Of a stretch of 64,000 bases of DNA, positions 1-8,652 are shown piece after piece. Source of the stretch: Bacillus sp. FJAT-14578 (GTDB lineage Bacteria > Bacillota > Bacilli > Bacillales > Bacillaceae_H); contig NZ_KI632507.1 in NCBI RefSeq assembly GCF_000504165.1, positions 303,786 through 367,785 on the forward strand, read 5' to 3'. The notes below the pieces were generated by a model that was not told where the DNA came from, searched no databases, and saw nothing but the letters and a program-made list of their open reading frames with translations. The position numbers and the translations under genes are program-made. Every line of letters begins with the position of its first letter. Positions within the stretch are counted from its first letter, which is position 1.

Positions 1-81
1 GAGTTAGCTGTCTAATTCTATTTGCACCAGAGCCTATAAGTAAATAGCCAGCTGTTTTTGATTTCATACAACAGATAAACA

Positions 82-1350
82 TTATGAAGTTTTGTTCGTT
101 ACCTCTTTTAAATAGGCCGTTTTATCGTTTTCGTTAAATTGACCTTCCCATTTAGAAATAACAACGGCTGCCAGTGAGTTACCTATGACGTTAACCGCTG
201 TTCTCGCCATATCTAAAAGACGGTCAATACCAGCGATAAATGCCAATCCTTCTACCGGGATTCCCACTGTACCGAGCGTCGCTAATAGTACAACGAATGA
301 TACTCCTGGAACCCCCGCAATTCCTTTAGATGTTACCATCAATACAAGCAATAAAGAGATTTGGTCGCCAATCGATAAATCAATGCCATACATTTGCGCA
401 ATAAAAATGGCCGCCAATGCTTGATATAACGTAGATCCATCTAAGTTGAAAGAATATCCTGTTGGGATAACGAAAGAAGCAATTCCCTTTGGGCAGCCCA
501 ATTTCTCCATTTTAGTCATGATACGAGGTAAAACAGTCTCAGAACTAGCCGTAGAATAAGCAAGAATCAATTCATCTTTCAATAACTTAATAAAGTGAAT
601 AATATTAATGCCTGCCCATCTTGCGACAAGTCCTAAAACAAATAATACGAAGAAAGCCATCGTCGCATAAACGAGAATCATGAGCTTACTTAATGGAATA
701 AGTGATTGTACGCCAAATTTTGATACAGTCACACCAATCAAAGCAAATACACCGAATGGAGCAAATTTCATGATTTGATTTGTCACATAGAACATTGCTT
801 CAGCTGTCCCCTCGAAAAACCTCAAGACCGGTTTTCCTTTTTCCCCTATTGCTGCCACTCCGAGTCCGAATAACACGGAGAAGAAGATAATTGCTAACAT
901 ATTTCCTTCTGTCATGGCTGCCACGATGTTCGGAGGAACAATGTTGACAAAGGTGTCAGCAAAACCATGGCTCTTCGTTTCCTCGGTTGTTTCTACATAA
1001 CTGCCGATATCTGTCTTCTGTAAGGAGGACATATCAACGCCGCTGCCGGGATGAAAGATATTGGCCGATAACAATCCAACAAGAATGGCAATCGTCGTAA
1101 TGATTTCAAAATATAAAATCGTTTTACCGCCGAGTTTACCAAGCTTTTTCATATCGCCAACGCCGGCAACCCCGACGATTAAGCTTGATACGACGATTGG
1201 GATAACGATCATCTTAATTAAGCGAATGAAGATATCGCCAATCGGCTGTAAAAACTCTGCCACTTTGGGATTTCCATAAAACAGAGCACCCACGATAATA
1301 CCTGCAACTAAGCCAATCAAAATTTGCCATGCGAGTCCTAGTTTTTTCAT
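82..1350 (-). CDS. gltT: Proton/sodium-glutamate/aspartate symporter (DAACS family)
   Basis: A 422-residue inner-membrane symporter that imports glutamate and aspartate with cations. The family hallmarks are present: the serine-rich HP1 loop STASSETVLPR (266-276), the NLDGST motif of TM7 (302-307, NMDGT in many members), the HP2 loop SKGIAGVPG (341-349) and the TM8 substrate segment around RTAVNVIGN (383-391). Length and sequence agree closely with the Geobacillus GltT/GltP group. It lies downstream of the asparaginase gene on the same strand, so exported asparaginase could supply its aspartate substrate. The start has AGGGAAGGTGAA upstream. Glutamate versus dicarboxylate preference cannot be fixed from sequence, but GltT is clearly favoured over DctA. 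Confidence 0.93.
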   Translation of the reverse strand: MKKLGLAWQILIGLVAGIIVGALFYGNPKVAEFLQPIGDIFIRLIKMIVIPIVVSSLIVGVAGVGDMKKLGKLGGKTILYFEIITTIAILVGLLSANIFHPGSGVDMSSLQKTDIGSYVETTEETKSHGFADTFVNIVPPNIVAAMTEGNMLAIIFFSVLFGLGVAAIGEKGKPVLRFFEGTAEAMFYVTNQIMKFAPFGVFALIGVTVSKFGVQSLIPLSKLMILVYATMAFFVLFVLGLVARWAGINIIHFIKLLKDELILAYSTASSETVLPRIMTKMEKLGCPKGIASFVIPTGYSFNLDGSTLYQALAAIFIAQMYGIDLSIGDQISLLLVLMVTSKGIAGVPGVSFVVLLATLGTVGIPVEGLAFIAGIDRLLDMARTAVNVIGNSLAAVVISKWEGQFNENDKTAYLKEVTNKTS

Positions 1351-1432
1351 TAAATAGGTTCACCTTCCCTTTCAATTGCAAAAGTTCTATAATTGCTTAT
1401 TAGCTGTTTTTTGATATTTACATGTATAAGCC

Positions 1433-2584
1433 TTAGTATTTGTTGAAAAACTCTTGGATTTTGTTTGGATCTTCGGTTTTGGTAAGTGCCAACATCAACA
1501 GGATACGAGCTTTTTGAGGGTTAATGTTGTCAGAATTGATGAAGTGATTATCCACGTCGATTTGTTCGGGAGTAACCATGCCTTCCGGAACACGAGTGTC
1601 ACGAACAACGGCAACACCTTTCTTAACAGCATCCTGCAGACCCGGCAGCGTTTTTTCATGGATGGAACCGTTACCCGTACCGGCGTGGATTATTCCCTTC
1701 GTCCCGGCTGCAACCGCAGCGTCCACCATTACCCGGTCATCATTGGCATGCGAATAAACAATGTCAACACGAGGCAGATTGTCTTCGTTGATATGGCGAA
1801 TGTCAAACTCGGACTCAGTTGTGTGCTTTTTAATCGGCAGGTTGTAGAAGTGGGGCTTATCGCCTTGCATAAAACCGAGATAGCCGAGTTCCGGATTATC
1901 GAAGGCATCAACGTCGGTGGTGTTAGTTTTAAAGATGTCGCGAGCGCTTCCAATCTTTCCATTCATGGAAATCAGGACGCCCTTGCCGCGAGCTTCTTTG
2001 GAACCAGCCAGCACTACAGCGTTGTACAGATTTAACGGACCGTCAGCAGAGAGTGACGTAGAAGGACGCATGGAACCAACCATGATGATCGGTTTGTCAG
2101 AATGAACAGTCAAGTTGAGGAAGTAAGCCGTCTCTTCCATGGTGTCCGTACCGTGAGTGATGACAATGCCATCACACTTTCGATCATCTAATTCCTTTTG
2201 GACTTCCTTCGCCAGTTTGACCATTACGGCGTTAGTATTGGATGTACCGGAATCGATGCGTGCCACCTGTTCAGCAGAAATGTTAGCAGTGTCTTTTAGA
2301 GCAGGAACTGCTTCTATCAGTTGATCTGGAGTTAGGACACCAGCTTGATAGCCAGTGGTTTGGGTCGAAGTAGAACCAGTCCCTGCGATGGTACCGCCCG
2401 TTGCCAGAACTTTAATGTTAGGCAGGCTTTTCTTAACGGGAGTAGTTGTAGTAGCTGCCGTAGTCTGCTTGGCTTCAACAGGATTTGATGCAAAAGTGTA
2501 ATGAGAAGAGACGGTAATAACCCCTGAAGACATTAACGCTAGGGCGGTGAGAGCAGCTTTTTTCTTTGTAGTTAGTTTCTTCAT
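1433..2584 (-). CDS. ansZ: Type II (exported) L-asparaginase
   Basis: Hydrolyses asparagine to aspartate and ammonia outside the membrane. The start at 2584 follows GGAGGAATATCTA; an upstream in-frame ATG (2644) would place 20 non-signal residues first and is rejected. This gives 383 residues: a basic, hydrophobic signal peptide (about 1-32), a Thr-rich linker, then the catalytic domain with ATGGTIAG (61-68, nucleophile Thr64) and THGTDTMEET (143-152, second Thr/Asp pair), followed by GSMRPSTSLSADGP. The closest known relative by pattern is B. subtilis AnsZ, but there is no lipobox cysteine here, so it is probably secreted or wall-held rather than a lipoprotein. It pairs naturally with gltT, 80 bp downstream. 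Confidence 0.92.
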   Translation of the reverse strand: MKKLTTKKKAALTALALMSSGVITVSSHYTFASNPVEAKQTTAATTTTPVKKSLPNIKVLATGGTIAGTGSTSTQTTGYQAGVLTPDQLIEAVPALKDTANISAEQVARIDSGTSNTNAVMVKLAKEVQKELDDRKCDGIVITHGTDTMEETAYFLNLTVHSDKPIIMVGSMRPSTSLSADGPLNLYNAVVLAGSKEARGKGVLISMNGKIGSARDIFKTNTTDVDAFDNPELGYLGFMQGDKPHFYNLPIKKHTTESEFDIRHINEDNLPRVDIVYSHANDDRVMVDAAVAAGTKGIIHAGTGNGSIHEKTLPGLQDAVKKGVAVVRDTRVPEGMVTPEQIDVDNHFINSDNINPQKARILLMLALTKTEDPNKIQEFFNKY

Positions 2585-2687
2585 TAGATATTCCTCCATT
2601 AACGTGTGATTAGCAAAAATATAAAACTTTTTAAGCGCTTTCATACTTCCTCTAACAAAAACGTAGCTTTAATTTATAATAGAACCT

Positions 2688-2719
2688 ACAGAATCCTACC
2701 GAATCATACAGAATCCTAC
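2688..2719. promoter_or_regulatory. Two 12-nt direct repeats, 20-bp period, upstream of ansZ
   Basis: ACAGAATCCTAC occurs exactly at 2688-2699 and 2708-2719, one period of 20 bp (two helical turns), about 105 bp upstream of the ansZ start. A third, partial GAATC sits between them at 2701-2705. Spacing and location suggest a dimeric regulator site, but no known regulator is assigned. Confidence 0.35.
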
Positions 2720-2780
2720 ATAGAATATTTTTAAATTTTAAAAAATTATGTCTATTTTACAAATTTTAGGGTTCTGGCGC

Positions 2781-3026
2781 AAAAAGTCTATTAAACATGA
2801 AATTTCCAACTATGAATATTACTAATAGATCCAGTTAACATAACATTGATTTTTAAGCAATTAAAACACCTTTAGATTCAATAGAATATAAGGGTTTCCC
2901 ATTTGGCCAGTTGAAAATGTAAGGGTAGCAACAGCAACTAACCATTTCAAAATCAAAAGCGCTAAGGAAGCAAAGAGGCTTCCTTAGCGCTTTTTGATTG
3001 GTTACTTATTTTACAGCTTCTCTTGG
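2781..3026. repeat. Diverged duplicate of the hup 3' flank
   Basis: This stretch matches 24738-24983 (the end and downstream flank of the intact hup gene) in the same orientation over about 245 bp with scattered substitutions and small indels. Shared landmarks include AATATTACTAATAGA, TTAGATTCAATAGAATATAA, TTGAAAATGTAA and the hairpin GCGCTAAGGAAG/CTTCCTTAGCGC. At 3006-3026 on the minus strand the last HU codons (EAVK and stop) remain, but the coding sequence then breaks off. Confidence 0.8.
2958..2995. terminator. Hairpin carried over from the hup flank
   Basis: A perfect stem AGCGCTAAGGAAGC/GCTTCCTTAGCGCT is followed by TTTTT on the plus strand and by T-rich sequence on the minus strand. 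It is the twin of the hup terminator at 24911-24948 and now sits beside gene fragments only. Confidence 0.75.
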
Positions 3027-3162
3027 TATTATAAAAGGGTATGGTGATCAGTTCCGTCCTGGTAACCTTGCGACTAGAGCACAGGCCGTGGTCATGATCG
3101 ACCGCGCTTTACGTCAGGAAAAGACAAAGATGTCTTCTGATGCCACGCTTACTCTGGCATGA
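3013..3162 (+). pseudogene. S-layer-homology (SLH) domain fragment
   Basis: Plus-strand frame reads LGIIKGYGD, then FRPGNLATRAQAVVMIDRAL and a stop at 3160-3162. This is the second half of an SLH module (GIIKGY..., (I/L)TRAQAVVMI.RAL), the domain that anchors exported proteins to secondary wall polymers. Nothing upstream encodes the rest: the reading frame abuts the HU remnant directly. No start codon or ribosome site is seen. It is a fragment of a lost surface protein. Confidence 0.8.
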
Positions 3163-3174
3163 ATTCAAGAACGG

Positions 3175-3300
3175 TTACATGCTTTCCACTTCTTCCTTGA
3201 ACACTGCACCATCAATCATAGTATGCGAAATACCAGGGGTAAGAATGCTCATCAAGTTCAGTGCTTGTACAACATCAGGACAGTTATGGCAACTCAGGCT
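3175..3300 (-). pseudogene. AhpF (alkyl hydroperoxide reductase F) fragment
   Basis: The minus-strand frame reads SLSCHNCPDVVQALNLMS, then TPGISHTMIDGAVFKEEVES and a stop at 3175-3177. This matches the N-terminal thioredoxin-fold segment of AhpF, including its CHNC disulfide motif. Only about 41 codons survive; the flavin-binding body is absent on both sides. The fragment lies tail-to-tail with the SLH fragment, showing that the interval 2.78-3.30 kb is a recombination scar. Confidence 0.82.
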
Positions 3301-3562
3301 GATGCAAGATTCAAAATGATATTCACCTTTAGTGTTGCTGCATTATTTATTTGAATATTTGAATAATTACAACATTTCTTAATAAAGAAAATAATATTGT
3401 AATATATCGAAAAAATCATTATAATAATATTTATCAGAAAGACAGTTGTATTTGTGGAGTGGAATGAAATGGAATTGGTCATGGGTCGAAGAAATTAATC
3501 GTCCAGAAACCTATTTAATTAGTAATATTACAATCTTATCTTAAACTAGTGGGGGAACATCT
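3301..3562. other. AT-rich leader of sstT copy 1
   Basis: About 260 bp without a gene. The last ~125 bp (from AGAAAGACAGTTGT at about 3437) is shared with the leader of sstT copy 2 (from about 13408), so the duplication includes the leader. No cre-like box is visible here, unlike copy 2. Confidence 0.6.
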
Positions 3563-4801
3563 ATGAAAAGTCTACTGAAAAAGTGGAGTCAATTGAGCCT
3601 GGTAAAACAAATCATTGTAGGTTTGATTATTGGTATTACTCTGGCTGTAACGATTCCGGAAACAGCAAAACCTGTTGTCATTTTTGGTTCTTTATTTGTA
3701 GGTGCTTTGAAAGCCATTGCACCTGTGTTGGTACTCTTCTTGGTTATGTCAGCTATTGCTCAACACAAAAGTGGTCACCAAACGAATATGAAATCCATTA
3801 TCATCTTATACCTTTTGGGAACCTTTTTAGCTGGATTAACGGCCGTTATTGTAAGTTTTATTTTTCCTGTAGGCTTAACGCTTGCAAAGGGAGCTGAGGG
3901 TGTGACGGCTCCCGGCGGTGTTGTAGAGGTTCTCAAATCATTACTGCTGAACGTTGTTGATAACCCGGTTAAAGCCATTTATAATGCGAACTATATCGGT
4001 ATTTTAGCTTGGGCGATACTCCTTGGTTTGGCTTTAAGAAATGCTTCTGATACGACCAAAACGATGATTTCTAATTTTTCGGATGCCGTATCCAAAATGG
4101 TTACATGGGTGATTAAGTTTGCGCCATTAGGAATCATGGGTCTAGTGTTTGATTCCATTACTGCAAATGGAATTGAGTCGTTATTAAGCTATGGGAAATT
4201 ACTTGCCGTTTTGATTGGTTGCATGATCTTTGTGGCACTGGTTGTCAATCCAATCATTGTGTTCGCAGTTATGCGTCAAAACCCTTTTCCGCTTGTTTTT
4301 AAATGCTTAAAGGAAAGCGGCATTACGGCATTCTTTACGCGCAGCTCAGCTTCCAATATTCCTGTAAATATGAGATTATGTGAAAATCTAGGTTTGGATA
4401 AGGACAGCTATTCAGTATCCATTCCATTAGGTGCAACCATCAATATGGCTGGTGCCGCTGTGACGATTTCTGTGTTGACACTTGCAGCGGTCCATACCCT
4501 TGGCATTCAAGTGGATCTCCCTACAGCCATCATCCTCAGCGTATTGTCAGCTGTATGTGCTTGTGGTGCATCAGGGGTTGCGGGTGGATCGTTATTACTG
4601 ATTCCGCTGGCATGCAGCTTATTCGGAATCCCGGCTGAGGTTGCGATGCAGGTAGTGGGAGTAGGCTTTATCATTGGTGTTTTACAAGACTCTTTTGAAA
4701 CGGCCCTTAACTCATCCACTGATGTACTTTTCACAGCAGCAGCTGAATTTAAAGAGTGGCGTAAAGAAGGAAAAAAAATAGAGATTCGCAAAGCAGCATA
4801 A
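3563..4801 (+). CDS. sstT: Serine/threonine:Na+ symporter, copy 1
   Basis: A 412-residue DAACS-family membrane transporter of the SstT branch, importing serine and threonine with sodium. Recognisable blocks are MSAIAQHKSGHQ near residue 70, FFTRSSASNIPVNM near 255-270 (the serine-rich HP1 loop), SIPLGATINMAGAAVT (TM7) and CACGASGVAGGSLLLIPLA (HP2). The start follows GTGGGGGAACATCT. It is preceded by the fragment graveyard and ends at a strong terminator. A second copy at 13534-14772 is nearly identical, and differences between the two are clustered rather than spread evenly. Confidence 0.93.
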   Translation: MKSLLKKWSQLSLVKQIIVGLIIGITLAVTIPETAKPVVIFGSLFVGALKAIAPVLVLFLVMSAIAQHKSGHQTNMKSIIILYLLGTFLAGLTAVIVSFIFPVGLTLAKGAEGVTAPGGVVEVLKSLLLNVVDNPVKAIYNANYIGILAWAILLGLALRNASDTTKTMISNFSDAVSKMVTWVIKFAPLGIMGLVFDSITANGIESLLSYGKLLAVLIGCMIFVALVVNPIIVFAVMRQNPFPLVFKCLKESGITAFFTRSSASNIPVNMRLCENLGLDKDSYSVSIPLGATINMAGAAVTISVLTLAAVHTLGIQVDLPTAIILSVLSAVCACGASGVAGGSLLLIPLACSLFGIPAEVAMQVVGVGFIIGVLQDSFETALNSSTDVLFTAAAEFKEWRKEGKKIEIRKAA

Positions 4802-4830
4802 AGAAAAAAATCTTCTTTTCTGCGATTAAA

Positions 4831-4879
4831 CTGTACCCCAATTGTTAGACTCGACTAACAATTGGGGTACAGTTTTTTT
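4831..4879 (+). terminator. Terminator of sstT copy 1
   Basis: An 18-bp perfect stem CTGTACCCCAATTGTTAG/CTAACAATTGGGGTACAG with a 6-nt loop and seven T residues, 30 bp after the stop codon. Confidence 0.95.
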
Positions 4880-4927
4880 ATCTTAATAAATAAAAAGTAC
4901 AAATAATTATTAAAAAGGACTTTTTTT

Positions 4928-6292
4928 CTAAATCGGCAATGCCCCGGTTAATGCATACACACCTAGGTATATAAATATAATTGGCCAGGCATATTTTACA
5001 TACGTTTTTTGAAAGTCTATAAAGTTTGTCTCCGTAGAAGCAACTAACATATATAGAGCTGGAATAACTGGTGAAATTAGACGGAATGCCTGTCCCACCA
5101 TGGAAGCTACAGCTGCTTCGCCGGCAGAAATTCCATATTGCCCCATAACATCTGCCATAACGCCGGCAATCCCAAAGTAGAAAGCATCTTGCGGTAAAAA
5201 GGTAATGGCAGGTGCTGCCATTAACGCGTAGATGGGTGCCATATTTGAGCCTAATGATTCTGGGATCATAGCTGTAATGGATGTTGCTAAAGCAGTTGAC
5301 ATCCCACTACCTGTTAAAACGCCAGAGAAAACCCCAGCAGCCAAAGTTGCCAAGGCTGGTGCTAAAGCATCTGCTGCTAAGTCATCAAGCCGTTCATTAA
5401 TAAGACTTGCAGACTTATAGTTTACCGTGAGGGCAATTGCTGCACCTATACCAAATAAAACACCGCCATGTGCCACATCCATCACAAGCATAACTAAAAT
5501 AACAAGCGTTAAAATCAAATTAAAAGCATATAGTTTAGGTCTCTTTAATTCAGGATCTTTTAGACGAATAGCGTTTAACATGCTTTCCATTTGCTCTGGA
5601 GAGATATCTTTAGCAGTCTTAGGATCAAAGTTTAAGCGTTTTCTTTCTTTTATTCCGATAAAATAAGCCATACAAATTGCAAATACTTCAGCCACTAGCA
5701 TTCCTGGCAATAAATCTGCAAACAATTCGCTAATACTTACATCCATTGCTGTGCTTGCAGCAATCGTTGGGCCTCCCCATGGTAACTGGTTAAAAATCCC
5801 AATAGGGGTAACGATAATTACAGCTAAATAAATTAGCTTAATATTCATTTGTTTATAAAGTTGGAGGAAAGCAGCAACACAAATAATAATAGTTGTAGTC
5901 GTATCACCATTCATAGTGACTACTGTCGCAGTTAAAACTGTTGCCATTGTAACTTTCAATGGGTCCCCTTTTGCTTTTTTAATAAAGAATTCGCATAAAG
6001 GGTCAAACAAGCCGACATTCAGCATTACACCAAAATACAACACCGCAAATAAGATAACAATAGCAGGTGAAATAACCCCAGTAGAAACCTTTCCTGTTTC
6101 TTCATCTACACTAAATAAAATACCTTCTTTAATCCATTCAAAGAGATCCAAAAAGGAAGCATCCGTTACAAAGGTTGCAATTGCTCCGAAAACAAATGGA
6201 ACAATGGTTAATGCCCCGTATACAGATAATTTATTTTTGGAGAGAAGTACAATGAATACAATGATCATTAATAATGCTAGCAATGTTAACAT
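4928..6292 (-). CDS. CitMHS-family citrate/organic-acid:cation symporter
   Basis: A polytopic membrane carrier of about 454 residues of the CitMHS family, which moves citrate complexed with Mg2+ or Ca2+, or related acids, with protons. Family blocks are VVTMNGDTTTTIIICVAAF (first repeat), PWGGPTIAASTAMDV and FLPQDAFYFGIAGVMADVM (second repeat). I chose ATG 6292 because GGGAG lies 9 nt upstream; the upstream ATG at 6337 has no ribosome site. It is divergent from the ttdAB cluster, which suggests it may bring in tartrate, malate or citrate for that pathway. The true substrate is not determined. Confidence 0.85.
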   Translation of the reverse strand: MLTLLALLMIIVFIVLLSKNKLSVYGALTIVPFVFGAIATFVTDASFLDLFEWIKEGILFSVDEETGKVSTGVISPAIVILFAVLYFGVMLNVGLFDPLCEFFIKKAKGDPLKVTMATVLTATVVTMNGDTTTTIIICVAAFLQLYKQMNIKLIYLAVIIVTPIGIFNQLPWGGPTIAASTAMDVSISELFADLLPGMLVAEVFAICMAYFIGIKERKRLNFDPKTAKDISPEQMESMLNAIRLKDPELKRPKLYAFNLILTLVILVMLVMDVAHGGVLFGIGAAIALTVNYKSASLINERLDDLAADALAPALATLAAGVFSGVLTGSGMSTALATSITAMIPESLGSNMAPIYALMAAPAITFLPQDAFYFGIAGVMADVMGQYGISAGEAAVASMVGQAFRLISPVIPALYMLVASTETNFIDFQKTYVKYAWPIIFIYLGVYALTGALPI

Positions 6293-6759
6293 ACAAACCA
6301 TCTCCCGTAAAAATGATGAAATCAAATTATTTGTCATTTTACATAGTTAAGTGTATTACTTCCAGCTTCAGGATGATCATAGAGGAAAACTCGTCATTTG
6401 AAAACGTATACAAAAAATCACTCCTTTATTTTTAAATTAATGCGGCAAGGAAATAAACCAGCAGCATACCATTGCCCAAATTGTATATTAACGTATTCAT
6501 TAATGTCAACATAATTTTTAGAATATTTCGCCTTATTTCTGACGTTTTAATTATAAAAATCCGTAGAGAATCTATATATAATATAGGAAAAGTAAATGTT
6601 AAATGGCAATTGGATATAATTATTTAAAACTTTATTTTTATTAAAATGAATAAAAACTATTGACTTTAATGTATACGTTATTCGATAATTAGCTCATAAG
6701 ATATTCACATTAAGCTAATCCACACGACAGAGATGTGGATAGTGGTAGGAGGTCAATCG
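6293..6759. other. Divergent regulatory region, CitMHS / ttd cluster
   Basis: About 465 bp, AT-rich, no gene. The 10-mer TGTATACGTT occurs on the minus strand at 6403-6412 and on the plus strand at 6670-6679, pointing outward toward the two divergent transcription units. Such GTATAC-centred sites resemble operators of FCD-type GntR regulators, and one is encoded at 9653-10441. Confidence 0.5.
6660..6689 (+). promoter_or_regulatory. Sigma-A promoter of the ttd cluster
   Basis: TTGACT (6660-6665) and GATAAT (6684-6689) are separated by 18 bp. The TGTATACGTT motif lies entirely within the spacer, where a bound repressor would block polymerase. Confidence 0.55.
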
Positions 6760-7088
6760 ATGAGTGAAAAACGTGTTTTGCATTCCTGATGACGGAATTG
6801 GAAAAGAGGTAGTAACAGAAGGGGTACGTATACTGGATCATTTAGTTCAAGCATCAGACGGGAAGGCTTCTTTTGAAAGCGATTTCTCCTATTGGGGTTG
6901 TGAGTATTACTCAGAAAATGGACGTATGATGGATGCTGACAGATTAGAAAAACTTAAACACGATTCTGTTATTTTTGGGTTCACTCCCGCTAGCTAAAGC
7001 AATCGATACAACCGGAACCGGAGTGTTAATAGCAGATATTATCATCGGAGCTTTGAGCAGTTATCCAATTTCTTCCCTTTCTACATGA
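6760..7088 (+). pseudogene. Decayed tartrate/isopropylmalate-type dehydrogenase
   Basis: AGGAGG with proper spacing precedes ATG 6760, but that frame stops after nine codons. The next frame continues with VFCIPDDGIGKEVV and about 75 residues of the N-terminal fold of the isocitrate/isopropylmalate/tartrate dehydrogenase family (consensus IPGDGIGxEV, here DDGIG). After a stop at 6995-6997 a third frame carries AKAIDTTGTGVLIADI, resembling the family C-terminus. So the gene has at least one frameshift and lost most of its middle (family length about 350). Its position at the head of ttdAB suggests an original role in tartrate or malate oxidation. Confidence 0.7.
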
Positions 7089-7118
7089 ACTAAATTAAAG
7101 ATAAAAAGGAGAGTTATT

Positions 7119-8030
7119 ATGAGAGTTATGATGGATAAGATACAGCAAAAAGAAAAGATGACGGATCTGATGTCAAAGTTTGTTTCCCTGGTTAGCTACA
7201 AACTTCCTGATGATGTGGAAAATAAACTGAAAGAGCTAAGTGAAGAGGAAGATAATAAGCTTGCAAAAACGATCTACAAAACTATGTTTGAAAACCAGAA
7301 GCTAGCTTATGAGTTAAAGAGACCTTCATGTCAGGATACAGGTGTTCTCCAGTTTTTTGTTAAGTGCGGACAGAACTTCCCCTTGATTGGGCAGTTAGAT
7401 AGCATTCTGAGGGATAGTGTGTATAAGTCAACTCAAGAAACTCCATTGCGACACAATTCTGTAGAAACATTTGATGAATACAATACAGGAAAGAACATCG
7501 GTGACGGTTCACCAAGCATCTTCTGGGAAATTGAAGAAGACAGTGATAAAGTGGAAATCTATACTTATATGGCAGGAGGAGGTTGTACCCTTCCTGGAGT
7601 GGCGACGGTTCTAATGCCGGGTGAAGGCTATGAAGGTGTGGTAAAGTTTGTGCTCGATCGGATGACTAGTTATGGAATTAACGCCTGTCCTCCACTTCTT
7701 GTTGGTGTAGGCGTCGGTACTTCTGTAGAAACAGCAGCTATGAACTCTAAAAAGGCTCTTATGAGATCTGTTGGAAGTCGTAATGAAAATGAAAATGCTG
7801 CTAAAATGGAAAAACTTCTTGAAGATGGAATTAACGCTATTGGCCTTGGACCTCAGGGACTTAAAGGATCTAAATCTGTCATGGGGGTAAATGTTGTAAA
7901 TACGGCAAGACATCCATCTACGATTGGAGTTGCCGTTAATACAGGGTGCTGGTCCCATAGAAGAGGAAAGATCACTTTTGACAGTAATTTGAACTATGAA
8001 ATTAGTACTCACGAGGGGGTAACACTATGA
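7119..8030 (+). CDS. ttdA: L(+)-tartrate dehydratase / class I fumarase-type, alpha subunit
   Basis: Catalytic alpha subunit of a two-subunit Fe-S hydro-lyase. L-tartrate dehydratase makes oxaloacetate from tartrate; close relatives hydrate fumarate. Length (303) equals E. coli TtdA, and the three cluster-binding cysteines fall at the same positions: Cys71 (PSCQDTG), Cys190 (NACPP) and Cys277 (TGCWSHRRG). GGGCTLPG is also conserved. GGAGAG sits 6-7 nt before the ATG. The stop overlaps the ttdB start by 4 nt, so the subunits are translationally coupled. Tartrate versus fumarate or other diacid substrate is not settled by sequence. Confidence 0.88.
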   Translation: MRVMMDKIQQKEKMTDLMSKFVSLVSYKLPDDVENKLKELSEEEDNKLAKTIYKTMFENQKLAYELKRPSCQDTGVLQFFVKCGQNFPLIGQLDSILRDSVYKSTQETPLRHNSVETFDEYNTGKNIGDGSPSIFWEIEEDSDKVEIYTYMAGGGCTLPGVATVLMPGEGYEGVVKFVLDRMTSYGINACPPLLVGVGVGTSVETAAMNSKKALMRSVGSRNENENAAKMEKLLEDGINAIGLGPQGLKGSKSVMGVNVVNTARHPSTIGVAVNTGCWSHRRGKITFDSNLNYEISTHEGVTL

Positions 8031-8638
8031 GTAAAAAAGTATTAACCACACCTATAAAAGATGAGGATCTTAAGGACATAAGAATTGGGGACATTATCTA
8101 TCTAACAGGTACACTGGTTACTTGCAGGGATGTTGCCCACAGGAGACTCATAGAAGAGAAAATCCCTTTACCTGTAGATCTTAAGGGAAAAGCTATATTT
8201 CACGCAGGTCCCATTGTTAGAGACCTTGGAAATGAAAAGTACGAAATCGTTTCTATTGGTCCAACAACGAGTATGAGAATGGAAAAGTTTGAAAAGGAAT
8301 TTATCGAAGAAACGGGTGTTAAACTTATTGTTGGAAAAGGCGGAATGGGGAAGAACACCGAAGAAGGATGCAAGAATCATAAAGCACTGCATCTCGTCTT
8401 CCCAGCCGGAAATGCTGTTTATGCGGCAACAAAGGTGGAACAAATCAGAGAAGTACACTGGAAAGACCTTGGAATGCCTGAATCTCTTTGGGTATGTGAA
8501 GTGAATGAGTTCGGTCCTCTTATTGTTTCCATTGATGCAGAAGGGAATAACATCTTTGAAGAAAATAAGGTGGAGTTCAATAAAAAGAAGGAAGAACAAT
8601 ATGAGTTAATCAGTGAGCAGGTAAGATTCATCAAGTAA
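8027..8638 (+). CDS. ttdB: L(+)-tartrate dehydratase / class I fumarase-type, beta subunit
   Basis: A 203-residue beta subunit of the same hydro-lyase, corresponding to the C-terminal swivelling domain of class I fumarase. Family blocks are GDIIYLTGTLVTCRDVAHRR (about 22-41), FHAGPIVR and the GPTTSMRM substrate loop, then VGKGGMG. It begins inside the ttdA stop codon (ATGA). Downstream, a FAH-family gene starts 15 bp after its stop, consistent with one operon. Confidence 0.88.
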   Translation: MSKKVLTTPIKDEDLKDIRIGDIIYLTGTLVTCRDVAHRRLIEEKIPLPVDLKGKAIFHAGPIVRDLGNEKYEIVSIGPTTSMRMEKFEKEFIEETGVKLIVGKGGMGKNTEEGCKNHKALHLVFPAGNAVYAATKVEQIREVHWKDLGMPESLWVCEVNEFGPLIVSIDAEGNNIFEENKVEFNKKKEEQYELISEQVRFIK

Positions 8639-8652
8639 GTGATGGAGTTGGT

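Noticed and set aside
1454..2035. 193-codon plus-strand ORF
   Set aside because: Antisense shadow of ansZ; no ribosome site and no protein family pattern.
3294..3482. 62-codon minus-strand ORF before sstT
   Set aside because: AT-rich, no ribosome site; composition explains the open frame.
6355..6420. Possible 22-codon leader peptide ahead of the CitMHS gene
   Set aside because: AAAGGAGTGATT plus TTG opens a short frame, but it overlaps the operator motif and has no recognisable purpose.
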